Of a stretch of DNA of 64,000 bases, positions 32,206 to 43,538 are shown piece by piece (positions within the stretch are counted from its first letter, which is position 1; each line of letters begins with the position of its first letter). The position numbers were made by a program, and so were the translations under genes. The stretch is from Anastrepha obliqua (Eukaryota > Arthropoda > Insecta > Diptera > Tephritidae): contig NC_072896.1 of the NCBI RefSeq assembly GCF_027943255.1, forward strand, positions 122,915,879-122,979,878, given 5' to 3'. Below the pieces are notes generated by a model that made no database searches, was not told where the DNA came from, and worked only from the letters and a program-made list of their open reading frames with translations.

Positions 32206-33509
32206 ACGAGTGATTTTTTAGCTATTATCTTTTTAAACAGTTGGTTTAAACAGCTGACGCACGTTTCGTGTTTTGTTTCACTGTCAAACATCTTCAGTTT
32301 GGTCTATAATTTAACCATGAATAGTCTTACAAACAAACAACGCTTGCAAATCATTGCATTTTATTATAAAAATGCGTGTTCTGTTAAGAAAGTTTATCGC
32401 GGGCTTCTTCCATTTTATGGTCAGTTTAATCGACCCACTGAAGCGGCTATTCGAGCTATTGTGACTAAATTTAGAACCAAATTTACATTATTGGACATCA
32501 AACCAGCAACACGCTTACGTAGAGTGCGAACTGAAGGAAATATCGCAGCTGTATCGGCCAGTGTTAATGATGACCATCAATTATCGATTCATCGCCGTTC
32601 GCAGCAATTGGGCCTCTGTTACTCAACAACGTGGAAAATTTTGCGAATGGATTTAGGTGTGAAGCCTTTCAAAATACAGCTGGTGCAAGAATTGAAGCCG
32701 AACGACCTACCGCAACGCAGAATTTTTGGTGAATGGGCTCTTGGAAAGTTGGCCGAAAATCCACATTTTTATCGAAAAATTGTGCTCAGCGACGAAGCTC
32801 ATTTTAGGATCAATTGGTACGTAAATAAGCAGTATTGTCAATTTTGGAGTGAAGATCAGCCAGAAGAATTGCAAGAGCTACCAATGTATCCAGACAAGGT
32901 CACAGTTTGGTGCGGTTTATGGGCTGGAGGTATCATTAGACTGTACTTCTTCAAAGATGCTGCGAATCGTAACGTAACTGTGAATGGTGAGCGCTACTGT
33001 GAAATGATACCCAACTTTTTTTTGCCCAAAATGCAAGAGCTTGACTTGCATGACATATGGTTTCAGCAAGACGGTGCCACATGCCACACAGCACGCGTAA
33101 CAATGGACTTGTTGAGAGGCGAGTTCGGTGAACATTTTATTTCACGTTCGGGACCTGTCAATTGGCCACCCAGATCGTGCGATATAACGCCTTTAGATAA
33201 TTTTTTGTGGGGCTATGTTAAAGCTCATGTCTATTCAGACAAGCCTGCTTCAATTAATGCATTGGAAGACAACATTAAAGCATTTGTATGTGAGATACTA
33301 GCCAAAACACTGGAAAGAGTATGCCGAAATTGGACTAAACGGATGGACCATTTGAAGCGCAGTCGCGGTCAACATTTGCATGAAATAATCTTCAAACATT
33401 AAATTATATGCACTTTACTATCGATTTAAATAAAAATTTCATGCATTTTTCTGAATTTTACATGTGTTTTTTTGAAAAACTTTCTTATAGCTCTTAAAAA
33501 ATCTCCCTT
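32206..33509 (+). mobile_element. Complete DD41D (rosa-like) mariner, 1304 bp
   Basis: The ends are ACGAGTGATTTTTTAGCTAT and, opposite strand, AAGGGAGATTTTTTAAGAGC, inside TA at 32204-32205 and 33510-33511. It carries an uninterrupted transposase. Terminal repeats match imperfectly, which suggests some age or naturally imperfect ends. Confidence 0.85.
32317..33402 (+). CDS. Intact DD41D mariner transposase
   Basis: 361 residues from the ATG at 32317 (MNSLTNKQRLQIIAFYY aligns with transposase starts; an upstream in-frame ATG at 32299 adds six residues). Residues about 1-110 form paired helix-turn-helix DNA-binding domains (KPATRLRRVR just after the first; LSIHRRSQQLGLCYSTTWKI the second). The catalytic domain has Asp in VLSDEAHF, in WFQQDGATCHTA and in TPLDNFLWG, with 41 residues between the last two, the DD41D signature. 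The C-terminus KRSRGQHLHEIIFKH is complete. It cuts and pastes its own DNA at TA sites in the nucleus. Asn follows the third Asp (LDN) where the other copies have Tyr or Phe, so activity is not certain. It is the only undamaged transposase in the window and could mobilise the related defective copies only if its terminal repeats match, which they do not obviously do. Confidence 0.9.
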   Translation: MNSLTNKQRLQIIAFYYKNACSVKKVYRGLLPFYGQFNRPTEAAIRAIVTKFRTKFTLLDIKPATRLRRVRTEGNIAAVSASVNDDHQLSIHRRSQQLGLCYSTTWKILRMDLGVKPFKIQLVQELKPNDLPQRRIFGEWALGKLAENPHFYRKIVLSDEAHFRINWYVNKQYCQFWSEDQPEELQELPMYPDKVTVWCGLWAGGIIRLYFFKDAANRNVTVNGERYCEMIPNFFLPKMQELDLHDIWFQQDGATCHTARVTMDLLRGEFGEHFISRSGPVNWPPRSCDITPLDNFLWGYVKAHVYSDKPASINALEDNIKAFVCEILAKTLERVCRNWTKRMDHLKRSRGQHLHEIIFKH

Positions 33510-36500
33510 TACGATGGAGAGAATAATAAGGAGGCGCCTATCTTGGTACCGCTGCTTTGCTCTCAGCGAACTTGGCAGAACCAATGCGTATCTATAGAAG
33601 TTGGTTTAATTAGAATAGTTGATTGCTTGTTCTTCAACTCACATTTTCTTTAGAAATGTCAGTAAAATGGAATGACGGAACGTTGTTGTTATGTTTTGAA
33701 TTCACTGTCTCTTTTCAGTTCTAATATAAAAAAGTATTTGCTGCTGCTCGAATGCTACCGCCTTGAATAAATTATCTAAGGTACCATTAAAAAACAGTTA
33801 CTTTATTTTTCGCGATTTTGACAAGTCGGACGTCAGCTCCCTTCGCAATACAAAACAAACAAAAGTAGGAGAAATTACATGTTTGTGAAAATGCAGTGAA
33901 TGGCTTAGATGTTTTCTGATTTGTGAGATTTCAACTAATTCAACTAATGAAAACGAAGTGCCCTGTGTTAAATAATCAAAACACAAATTAATATAAAGCC
34001 TCCAAATGCAGTTTGTTTGCATTTTTATGCGGAAGATGCCGTGGCAAGAAATTTGCTGTGCGTGTGTACAATTTCTTTTGTTTGGTTGCTTCCATTGCGT
34101 TCGTATACTCTTCTTCTTCACAAACAAGTGATTGCCCCTCCTTTCGCTTTTTTATTCATGGGATCTTACGACACGGCGGATTCGGAAGGCGCAATCATGT
34201 ATTCTATCATTCTTGGAATAGATTCCCCTTGGACAGACTCGTATTTGACGTCATATTTGTGCAATTATTTGTGTGTTGTTTGTGCAAGTTCTTCTTCTTC
34301 TGCATTCTCGCTCCCAGTTTCACATTTATCTCACACAAATATACCAGTGTCACGTTACGCCTCTCTGCTGGGGCAATCTTGTATTTGTCTTCTATTATTC
34401 TTCGAGATCTACAAAAAGAGGCATCCGAGTACAGCAAAAGCTGTCTCTGTTGGACGCTGGTGACAAGGGGAAATCTGTTGAACTTTAATGAGCGTTCGAG
34501 TTGCAACCAAAAAAATACAAAAATTATTATTTCGAATTGACTTCGCTGAAATTCGATGAGGCCTCACCTTTTATTTCTTATTTCATTATTTTTATTTCTT
34601 ATTTCATTACATTTATTTCTTATTAAATTATTTTTATATTATTTCTTATTTCTTATTTCCTCTTTTATTCTTATTTTATTTCTTTAATTTTTCTGGCGTT
34701 TAAGTTTAATTTTGAGCTTTGATATGTTAAAAAGAGAGCCCAACCTCCTTTAGTGCTGTCAATTCAGCGAGAAATATACCGCAGCGGTCATTAACCAAGT
34801 GATGCACAAACAAAAAATAATATTCATCTTTCTCCCACTTTCTCTCCTTGCATCTCAACGACGGCTTCTCCTTCAATAAACAGTAAATAAAAGCAATTCA
34901 AAGCACTGAACTGGCGAGCATGCACTGAAATTCTCGTTCTCTCTTTCTCGCTATAAAATATTATATTCGCTATTTTCTTGAATCTATTACAAATACAGAG
35001 CTCTAAAATTTTACTACCAAGTTAAAGAAAATTCTTCTTTATTTTTAACTTATTATACGCACGTTGCTTTAAAGTCGTGCTTTTCTCTATTAAATTTATG
35101 CCAGTCGCTGCTGTTTTAATCCTTATTCTTTAGCTAATCAATTATTTAATATTTAACTTTTCAAATTAAGTTAAATCGCCTTTCTTAGCCTTTCAAGGGA
35201 TTCCCATCAAAGCGTTTGGCGTAGGCTACTTGGATTGCACTGGCAATCCAATTTTCCCTATTTACACAGACTGACAAACCGCAAACCGCAAATTTGAAAG
35301 CCTTCAATTAAACGTCAAAACATGAAGTTACAGCAAAAACTGCTTTTGCACAATCCTTTAGCCAAATGGTAAGTTCTTCGCCATTCGCTGTATTGCAGCG
35401 ACGAATAGTAAAAGTTATATGGCGCCAAACCTTCCACTACTCACATTAAAAATACATTTCCCTTGTGATTTATAATTGAGTTCATATTTCTTTTTCACAT
35501 CGAGAGACAACAACAGCAACAAGTAAAAGGAACATCCATATAAATGTTTTGTGCTTTGAAAAAAGGATGCTTGGAAATTCAAATGAAAATTCTTGCCTTT
35601 AAGTAAATCTATTTACCTGCATGACAGTGGCGCAGTCATGGTGGCGGAAGAGCATTTTGCTCGCTTTGCCCGGACCTTTATGATGTGCATGGTGCTAAAC
35701 ATTTGATTGTCTTTTCTGGTGCAAATTTTTGGATCCACCGCTTGCGATATTCATTCCACATTCCACAAATTGTTTTTGTCGAAAAAGCTTTATTTGCTAA
35801 AAGTGCGAAATTTTTGGGGGGCTCCCTTCCCCTCTTCATAGTTCTTATATACATACATATATGTATTATACATTCCACCTGTGTAGTACATATTTAGGTC
35901 CGTATGTCTGTATGTAAGCTCATGCGTTCGCATAAACAATTTTTTAAATAAAGGAAATGAAAATGCCTACTCATATTTTTCCTGTTTTTTTTTGTCGTCA
36001 GCAAATATTCGCTCAAACAAAATTTCTTTTATTCTCAGTTTACTATACAACATTCGTGTTACTGCCAAAAGCTGCAACTACTCCTCTGTTGCAAATGGTA
36101 TGAATTGGCGAAATTATGTAAAATCCTCGAAAAAAATTTGCATATCTTTGTACTTTTCAATTGGAACTGTCAATATTGAGCGTGAGATAAGCGTTACCGT
36201 TTTTCGATTATTGAGGCAACTGCGAGTTGTATTGAATGTTTTTGGGTGGAAAAGGTGCAGACCTTGTGTGTATGGGCTTATGCGCCTTAATATGGTAAAA
36301 GCAAAAGGTTTGTAAACGGATTATCGAAAGCTTGTCTGATTTGGCAGGCACTACAAAATTCGTGTAATGCGTATGTAAGTATGGGTTTCTCCGAAAGTAA
36401 ATTTATTTATGATTAGAAAAGGTTTACTTGTTCAATGAACTGAATATGAGTTTACGCTCACCTGGTAAAGGGATTTTCGCACTGGTAACCCTAATACCTA

Positions 36501-36593
36501 CATATGTAATTGGGTAGGGCTTAGCTACAGGTAAGATGTTTACCTATGAAACCGGAATATGCACCTAACTGATACAATGATTGTATGAAGTAC
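33510..36593. other. Long gap without a recognised gene
   Basis: It includes 34013-34540, where several overlapping frames stay open without any domain, and a TTATTTCTTATT-type low-complexity tract (34570-34690). A possible exon-like segment at 35277-35368 (after ATTTACACAG, with ATG at 35321 and donor GTAAGT at 35369) lacks a convincing partner. No gene is supported. Confidence 0.35.
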
Positions 36594-37380
36594 TAGGTTG
36601 TTCAATGAGTTTAGCTGTTCGACAAGAAAAACGCAATTTTATACATAGTTTGAAGTGTACTTTATTACGCCCTGAACATCAATACACTTTTTTCCAAAGA
36701 GATTCCAATTTATGAACTCCTTCCCTGAAGTGAGAATTTGGAAGGTCTGCCAAACACTCGTCTATAGCTGTTATGACCTCAACATTTGATGAAAAACGCT
36801 TTCCACACTTTAATTTTCTTAGGTCTGCAAACGAAACTGGAAGTCCCTAGTGGCCAAACTTGGTTAATTCAGTGGATGCTTCAACAATTCAAACTTTAAT
36901 TCATGGATTTTAGCCCTTGTCCAAATGCTTTTGTGACGAGGTGCAAAGTACTGATAAAAAATTTATTTTATTCTTTTGCGAACTGGGTCTTTTTCGTGAA
37001 TTATTTCTTTCAGCTAGTCTAAAAGGCTGCAATAATATTCAGAATTTATTCAGTTTGCAAGTAATCCACAAACGAAATTCGTTTCGCATCCCAACACAAC
37101 TGATGCTAACACCTTCTTCGCCGATTTCTGGACACAAGCGCATTTCGGAGCTGAGGAACAAGGTTCACACCATTCTTTAGCCTCTTGTTTTGATTTAGCA
37201 TCATAGTGATGGACCCAAGTCTTATCCATAGTGAAGAAATCCAATATTTTCTTGTTACATTGGCGATAAGAATGAGAAGCATCCATTTTTAGTTCCTGAG
37301 CAATGTTACGACTACTAACATGCCGGTCAATTTCGACTATTTCGATGATTTTCATCGACATTTTCTTTGACATTAAAAAT
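36594..37380 (-). pseudogene. Old mariner-like element, heavily decayed
   Basis: The minus-strand frames give SSRNIAQELKMD, then FTMDKTWVHHYDAKSKQEAK and KKVLASVVLG. Next, with stops, come NSEYYCSLLD, KIHELKFELLKHP and KRFSSNVEVITAIDECLADL, a recognisable mariner C-terminal half (first catalytic Asp within TMDKTW). The outer tip AGGTTGTTCAATGAGTTTAG lies at the low-coordinate side (36594); the opposite end could not be placed. Many stops and shifts make this an ancient copy. Confidence 0.7.
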
Positions 37381-39800
37381 GCCTGAACGGAATGGACGAA
37401 CCCAAAATTACACGTAATTAGCTGTTACAGTATCGGCATGAACCCCTTGAAATGAGCATAAACCTTAAATTTCTTGATCTATACTTTACGAGATATCGAT
37501 CACTATAACCATATATCTAAAAAATAATGCATTTTTTCCCCCAAACTAATATCAGCGCTGGCGAATATGAGATTAAGAAATCGATTGACCTTATTTCCAA
37601 AAGAAATAATTTGTACTAAGACTAGGCTTAACAAATAATCAATGACATATGATTTGAGTCATGATGTTAAGGGAATGTATGAGACAAGTAAATTTAAAGA
37701 GCCATAGTGTGCTGTTCTCTTTACACAAGATCTATTGATCAAGAATGGGCTCTCATCTAAGAGCGAGATGGGGAAAGTTTACAGTACACTGTAATAAGAA
37801 CTCCACCTCCTAAGGAGCAACGTGTAGTTTAAACATTTTGGTATTTTCGAAATACGTTATATAAATTCGAACCGATATTTTCTTTACCAAAAAAGTTAGT
37901 ATTCAGCAAGGGCTCTACAAAAATTTTGGCATCCAAATCTAAAGAAACACAATAGGCGCGATTAGTATCCGACTTAGTACAAATGTCTAGAACGAGATGT
38001 TGGTAACAGAGGCGTAAAAATAATATGTTAAATCTCCCGTCTAATATTTCAGAAAAGACGTGCTTTTAAACTGAACTAAGCGTTTGTCTTTGCATTGAGA
38101 GTTTGCTTTTGCACTCAAACTCAATCTTTTACGATGAGCTTGCGAATACTTTTTCTTGAAAGAACTACATATCTATTTAGCAACAGCTGCATTTTGACGC
38201 ATAGAATTGCAGTTTCTAATGTAATTCTAAAAAAAAAACATGCACATCACTAAATTTTGATTAGTAATAATGCCATCAATATTTTGAAAATACTATAAAT
38301 ATTTAACTGCTTTAGTGATGTAATAGTGCTACCAAATTTGCCTATATTTGGCTTGTCTGATGGTGCCGAAATCCCTAGCTTAAAATTATTTTTTTCAATC
38401 TTGGATATCGGTGGCCCTTTTTATGAGTTTTAAGCATAAAATTTGATTTGTATCAATATTTGAATTTTTAGCGACATAAGAATAATACTGGGGACCAGTA
38501 ATGAAATAATATTGCCCCCAGAAGGTTGAGAGCACGCAAGATGTAACCATTTATTCGTATTCCCGACCAATCACGACATCCCCGGTTGACTTCAGTTCCT
38601 AAATCAACGTGAAACAAGGTTAACGCTACCGCCAACTTGTAATCAAATTGAGCTGCATTTTGTTCTAAAGAATATACAAAACATCAAAAGAGGTGCTTAG
38701 CTGAGAATCTTCGAAACGAATGGCTAGCGGCTTATTAATAAATAAACTTAGGCGCCATCCATTATTTTCACCCATGGGTCACGCAATCACTTTTCATTCC
38801 TTACGAAAATATGAAAAAAATTCTCGATTACTGATTTGGTCCAAAATTTAATTGTTTTCTTGCAAGCCATTTATAAATTTCCTAAAAAGTGCTGGAAAAA
38901 TGTGCAGCTATCAATGGGTATCTGTTACTTTGAACAGATCGATAGTATTAGCTATTAGTGCCTATTCATAATTATAATTCTAATAAATAAATGAATAAAA
39001 AATAATTTGGTGCAAATTTTTCCTGCTATTTTCGAATAAAAAATTAGGATTTATGATTGAAATTCCGGTTTCATAGGCATACGCATGAAAAATAAAAAAA
39101 AATAATAATAATTTTTTGTTTATTTGACAGTTCGCTTGTAGAGCTTAAGCGAAGCATTTTTCAGCAGATCAATACAAAATTTAAAGGGCCTTATTCTTTA
39201 GCGCTTGAGTGCGCTTCGAAATTCAAAAAGTTATACAATTAAGAAAATATTAGCAGTCTTTTATTGTCACTCGAATAGGTGATTACCAAAACAGCAGACC
39301 AAGAAATGATTGCAGGAAGCTTTTATAATTATTTTTTGTATTTTTTCCCATTAAATTTTCACTTGGTTTTGTTGCTACTTGCCAGTCTTAGTGTGAGAAA
39401 GCATGCAGTTCGCACATAGTTCCAGGAAAATATAATAATAAAAGCAAGAAAACAGATATAAATAAAAAAGTCCAACAGCAAATCGAGTATCAAGCAAGGC
39501 AGAAGGATACGATAGACAAGCATAAAGCATATAAGCTAACGCAAACACATGCGTTAAGATGCTTGTATGTGTGTGGGTAAGTAGCTAACAACACAATAGG
39601 AGGCCACATGCATACTAAGTGCATACCCTGTCGGAAAAACCATAACAAGTACAAAAAATTTCCTGCTGGAATATTTTCTATTACTGGGGCGCTTCTAGTG
39701 AATACGAACTTTGAGTGACCCCTTATTTCCTCTCATCTTAGCAGGGGAAGCACTAACCTGGTTGTGAATTGGAAGTTGTCTTGTAAAATTAGCAAGTAGA
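37381..39800. other. Long gap without a recognised gene
   Basis: AT-rich, with short chance frames only. I see no repeat pair within the window. Confidence 0.4.
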
Positions 39801-40468
39801 CCCGATTTACACGAGGAGACATCTGGAAGGGAAACATTTTGTTCAAGGGCGAAGGACGGTCGGGGAAGACGCTTTGCTCTTCTTATTCGTATTTCTTATC
39901 TTAAAGCAATTTTTGACAGTTGCTTCATTCGTTTTCTTCTTTTGTGGAAGAAAGTTCTAAGTTATGTGTTGGTTTTCAATCAAACGGAAGATAACAACGA
40001 TGACGAACATCCGAACGCTGCTTGGGAAATGGACGATTATTTTTGCTAGCAAAGTAGGTATAATTTAAAATAGTTATGGGACATGTTTATGTTGATTTCC
40101 AATTTTTCCCTGCATTTCTAGATACTCAAGTTAATTTTAAGTTAATTATTTACATATGAAGTATTTTTAATTTAATTTTTTTTATTCAAGTATAAGAATT
40201 TATAAATATATTTCAATAAAAAAGACAACAAATTATTTATTATTTAACCAGTTTGCATTTTTCATTCATATTATATATTTAAGAAACTGTTGTCGAACGC
40301 TCTCTGCTTTACATGTAAGCGCGTGCTAGAATACATCCGAACCAGACGTTGCTAAAGTATTAAATGTCAAAATGTCGCGGAAACATTTTTGCCCGTGTGT
40401 ACGCGAATGAAACATCAAAAGAGAATTTCCAGTGTCTCCCTTCCAGATGTCTCCTCGTGTAAATCGGG
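39801..40468. mobile_element. Unclassified DNA element with about 30-bp inverted ends
   Basis: CCCGATTTACACGAGGAGAC followed by ATCTGGAAGGG at 39801 recurs inverted at 40438-40468, with one further match block (GA-ACA). The 668-bp body has no coding region. No clear target duplication could be picked out, so the superfamily is open. Confidence 0.75.
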
Positions 40469-42306
40469 ACTAAGCGGAGTTACTCACAGCTTATTTCCAC
40501 GACAGTCGGTTCTACGTTACCGAGACGACCCGGACTTATATGTAAGTATGGGGAATGTTTATGCTGCTACAACAACAACAACAACTCACAGCTTGCAATT
40601 CAACAGCAACAGTGAATTTTCCACGAGGGACTTTGCAGTATAAACCCACTCGAAGAGCTAAGGAAACACGCATGGGCGGATGTCTGCATGCACACAAGCA
40701 TCAACTAATGTGAATGAGCGTAGTGATGGACATCGAATAAAGAAACTTTGTATGCTGTTCAATGGGGTTGCTGTGTATGAGTAGGACATATTTATTGTTA
40801 CATGTGTACAAATATTTAAGTTTACACATTGCATCTGCTTATATGCATCATACACCATATGTTTTTTTTTTGTTTTTGCATTCATCCAACTTGGTTTCAT
40901 TTTGCTTGTCATTTTATCTGCGAAATAAAATAGGGAAATCTTAAACGAAATGCTGCTTGCTGTAAATAAAATTTTGGGCCACAGTAAGACGCAGTCAAAA
41001 TGTACTCGCATGCGTACATACTCGTTTGTATAAGTACTCGTATATCTAGCGAAATGTGTCCTTGTAGTTTTGCGGAAGAAGACGCGAGCATATGTTAAGT
41101 GTGATAAGATAAGAGTATCGTTTGGGAAACGTGGAAACAATGTAAGTAGTGGATAAGTACATTTTAGTTGGGGCAGCGTGACATTACATACATGCATACA
41201 TACATATGTATGTATGTGTTTATACTCGTGCTTCTGCATACGCTGTACTTTCGTGCATTGCCATTTGTTTGCATGTAAACTTTCAAATAGTTTGATAGAT
41301 GTTCTTGGTTTAAGCTTTAAAGAAGACCAATTTAAGAAGTCAGCTCCATGCAAGTTGCTACGTATCAAATACTTTGTTTACTAACAGCTTAATTCTTATT
41401 ACATAGTTTTTCAATTTATTAATTTTTAATTTTTGATAGGCTCCATTCACATGCTTGGAATATTTAACACTCAGACATGAAACACAGAACGCTCAGAAAT
41501 TAAGAACTCATTCGATGATGATAGATTACTAGGTTTAGCCAATAACTATGGTGACAAATAAAATTGTGAGGGGAACTTCGGCTGCCACGTCAGGGGGGTG
41601 GTTCGCCCGCAGAATTCTGCAAGGATGATAGATAGCAGGTTTGCTAGTTAGGTACGGTGAAAAAACATTTTTTTGAGGGGAACTTTGGATTCTACGTCAT
41701 TCGTTTTGTCGGTTATTTCGTCGGCATATCTGTCAAATTCGCTCAGAGCCGAATAACGGTGTGCTAGGTAGTACACCTCTAAAAATCTTTTCACCATGAG
41801 AATTCTGCACGATTATTTCACACTCCTCCAACCAATAGTCATACGGCAACGAAGTCTTATAGGCTTATTTTTTCGTATATCCCGAATACATTCTTAGCTT
41901 TTTTGCAAGCAAACTCCTGCTATGTCAGCCCATCAACTGATTCTGTCAAATTCGCTGAGAACCGGCTAACGGTCTGCTAATGCTCACACCATTAAAATCT
42001 TTTCTGCATGGAACTCATTTACTCAGCTCATATGTATTAGTTCTCTGCTCTCCTCGCTATAACCAGCATACCATTACATATAAAAATAATGACGTCCATT
42101 TATTCTATGGAGAAAATGCGCAACACCTTGAGGGGGAAAATGTGTCAAAATCAGTGAGAGTTTTGATGTACATGAAACTTGGAATTGGTTATAACAAATA
42201 TGGGTGGGCAATAAAACTGCATACTCTAAATTTTTTTTGTTTTTTATTGAAAATTTGTAGAATATTTATAAATTTTGTATAAAGTATGAAACTTGGATTA
42301 ATATCG
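40469..42306. other. Gap with dispersed repeats and microsatellites
   Basis: 41190-41220 is a (CATA)/(TATG) microsatellite. 41545-42010 is the inverted match of the dispersed repeat at 930-1240 and seems to hold two diverged units (41545-41860 and 41870-42010). The 236-codon minus-strand frame at 40658-41368 is discussed under findings. Confidence 0.5.
41545..42010 (-). repeat. Dispersed repeat, two diverged units
   Basis: It shares GTGAGGGGAACTTCGGCTGC, GTGTGCTAGGTAGTACACCT and GAATTCTGCACGATTATTTC-type blocks with 930-1240 in inverted orientation. The phrase CTGTCAAATTCGCT occurs in both units. A weaker relative is at 2660-2765. Confidence 0.7.
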
Positions 42307-43538
42307 TTTTGACGTGATAACGTCTTATAATTCGATTTAGCCGGCTGCACGCACAAAAAAATGTGTCGTTACCTTGCTCATTAGTGTTACCTTGCTCATT
42401 TGTCGTTACCTTGCTTATTTGTCGTTACCTTGCTCATATGTCGTTACCTTGCTCATGCCGTTACCTTGCTCATTGCATTGAATGAACCGCAAGCGAAAGC
42501 GCGGAACGAACAAAGCAAACGAACGGCAACGTTCGACATCTTGCTCTCTCCTTCTTAAGTGAGCGTATATATGTATGTATATGCGCATATGTACATACAT
42601 ATATAAATTCACGTACTTGTACTTCCATATGCCTTCTTATTGATTATTATTAATTTGATTTACTTGAAGAGTTTAAAATAAAACCAAGTTTGTTAATAAT
42701 ACCTGTTGTTTTAATGTTATTATTATTAATTTTTTTATTATATATGAAGGAAAAAATGTATGGTAATATTTACCATATACCTTATAAGATATGTTGTATA
42801 CTAATATATGTATATAAACATGCATATACATATACAATTTCGCGCAATTTTCAAAAAGAACAAATCTATATGTAAAGATGCATACAAATCATATGGGCAT
42901 ATCAAATATACGAATCTATTCCGTACGCAAGCAAATGTAAGCTAATGTGCTTGAACTGCAAGCGAGAGCGCGGAACGAACGACAAAGAGCACAATCGGCC
43001 CCCGCGTTCGGCAACGTTCGACATCTGGCTCTGTCCTACTTGAGTGAGCATATATATGTATCTGTATGTATATGCGCATTTGTATATAAATTCACATACT
43101 TGTATTTGCATATGCCTTCTTACTGTGTGCATGGTAATGAACCATTTCTCTGTTGAGAATAGGACGATGATAGAAAAAGTAGAAAATGAAAGAGTGTTTC
43201 GAGTTTAAAGTGTCTTGAAAAAAGCAAATCGATGATGGTGCCTCTTAGTGTTGTTGACTTATTAATGTCTGATGCACAATCGAAATTGAAGATATCTTTC
43301 ATGAATTTGATAAGTATTTCGTCATTTTTCACGTTTGAGTAAATGTAACTTGACCTATTCCATTGCAATTCCATTTACCTCCTCCTCTATATCCATACAA
43401 AATATCTATCAAACAAATAAAATTAAAATTTTGTTTTGAAAATTGCAACCATTCCATCAATATTTTCTTATGACGTTGTCACGTTAAACTATCGTCAGTA
43501 AACCGACTTTACAGACAACCTCTTTTTTTGTTATTAAA
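42307..43538. mobile_element. Composite repeat element, copy 3 (without the LINE)
   Basis: It begins TTTTGACGTGATAACGTC and ends ACAGACAACCTCTTTTTTTG, the inverse order of 14492-16145. It carries the tandem array (42363-42476), two diverged direct repeats (42480-42640 and 42954-43120), and the frame at 43374-43120 (minus) with TTLRGTIIDL and SYSQQR. The stretch TTGTATACTAATATATGTAT near 42793-42812 is the unoccupied site where copy 2 has the I-clade LINE. Confidence 0.85.
42363..42476. repeat. 19-bp tandem array
   Basis: About six units of TTGTCGTTACCTTGCTCAT with small variants. It is the reverse complement of the array at 15965-16085. Confidence 0.92.

Noticed and set aside
32917..33135. 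Minus-strand frame
   Set aside because: Antisense shadow of the intact DD41D transposase.
40389..40643. 84-codon plus-strand frame
   Set aside because: Runs through the inverted end of the 39.8-40.5 kb element and an ACAACA repeat; chance frame.
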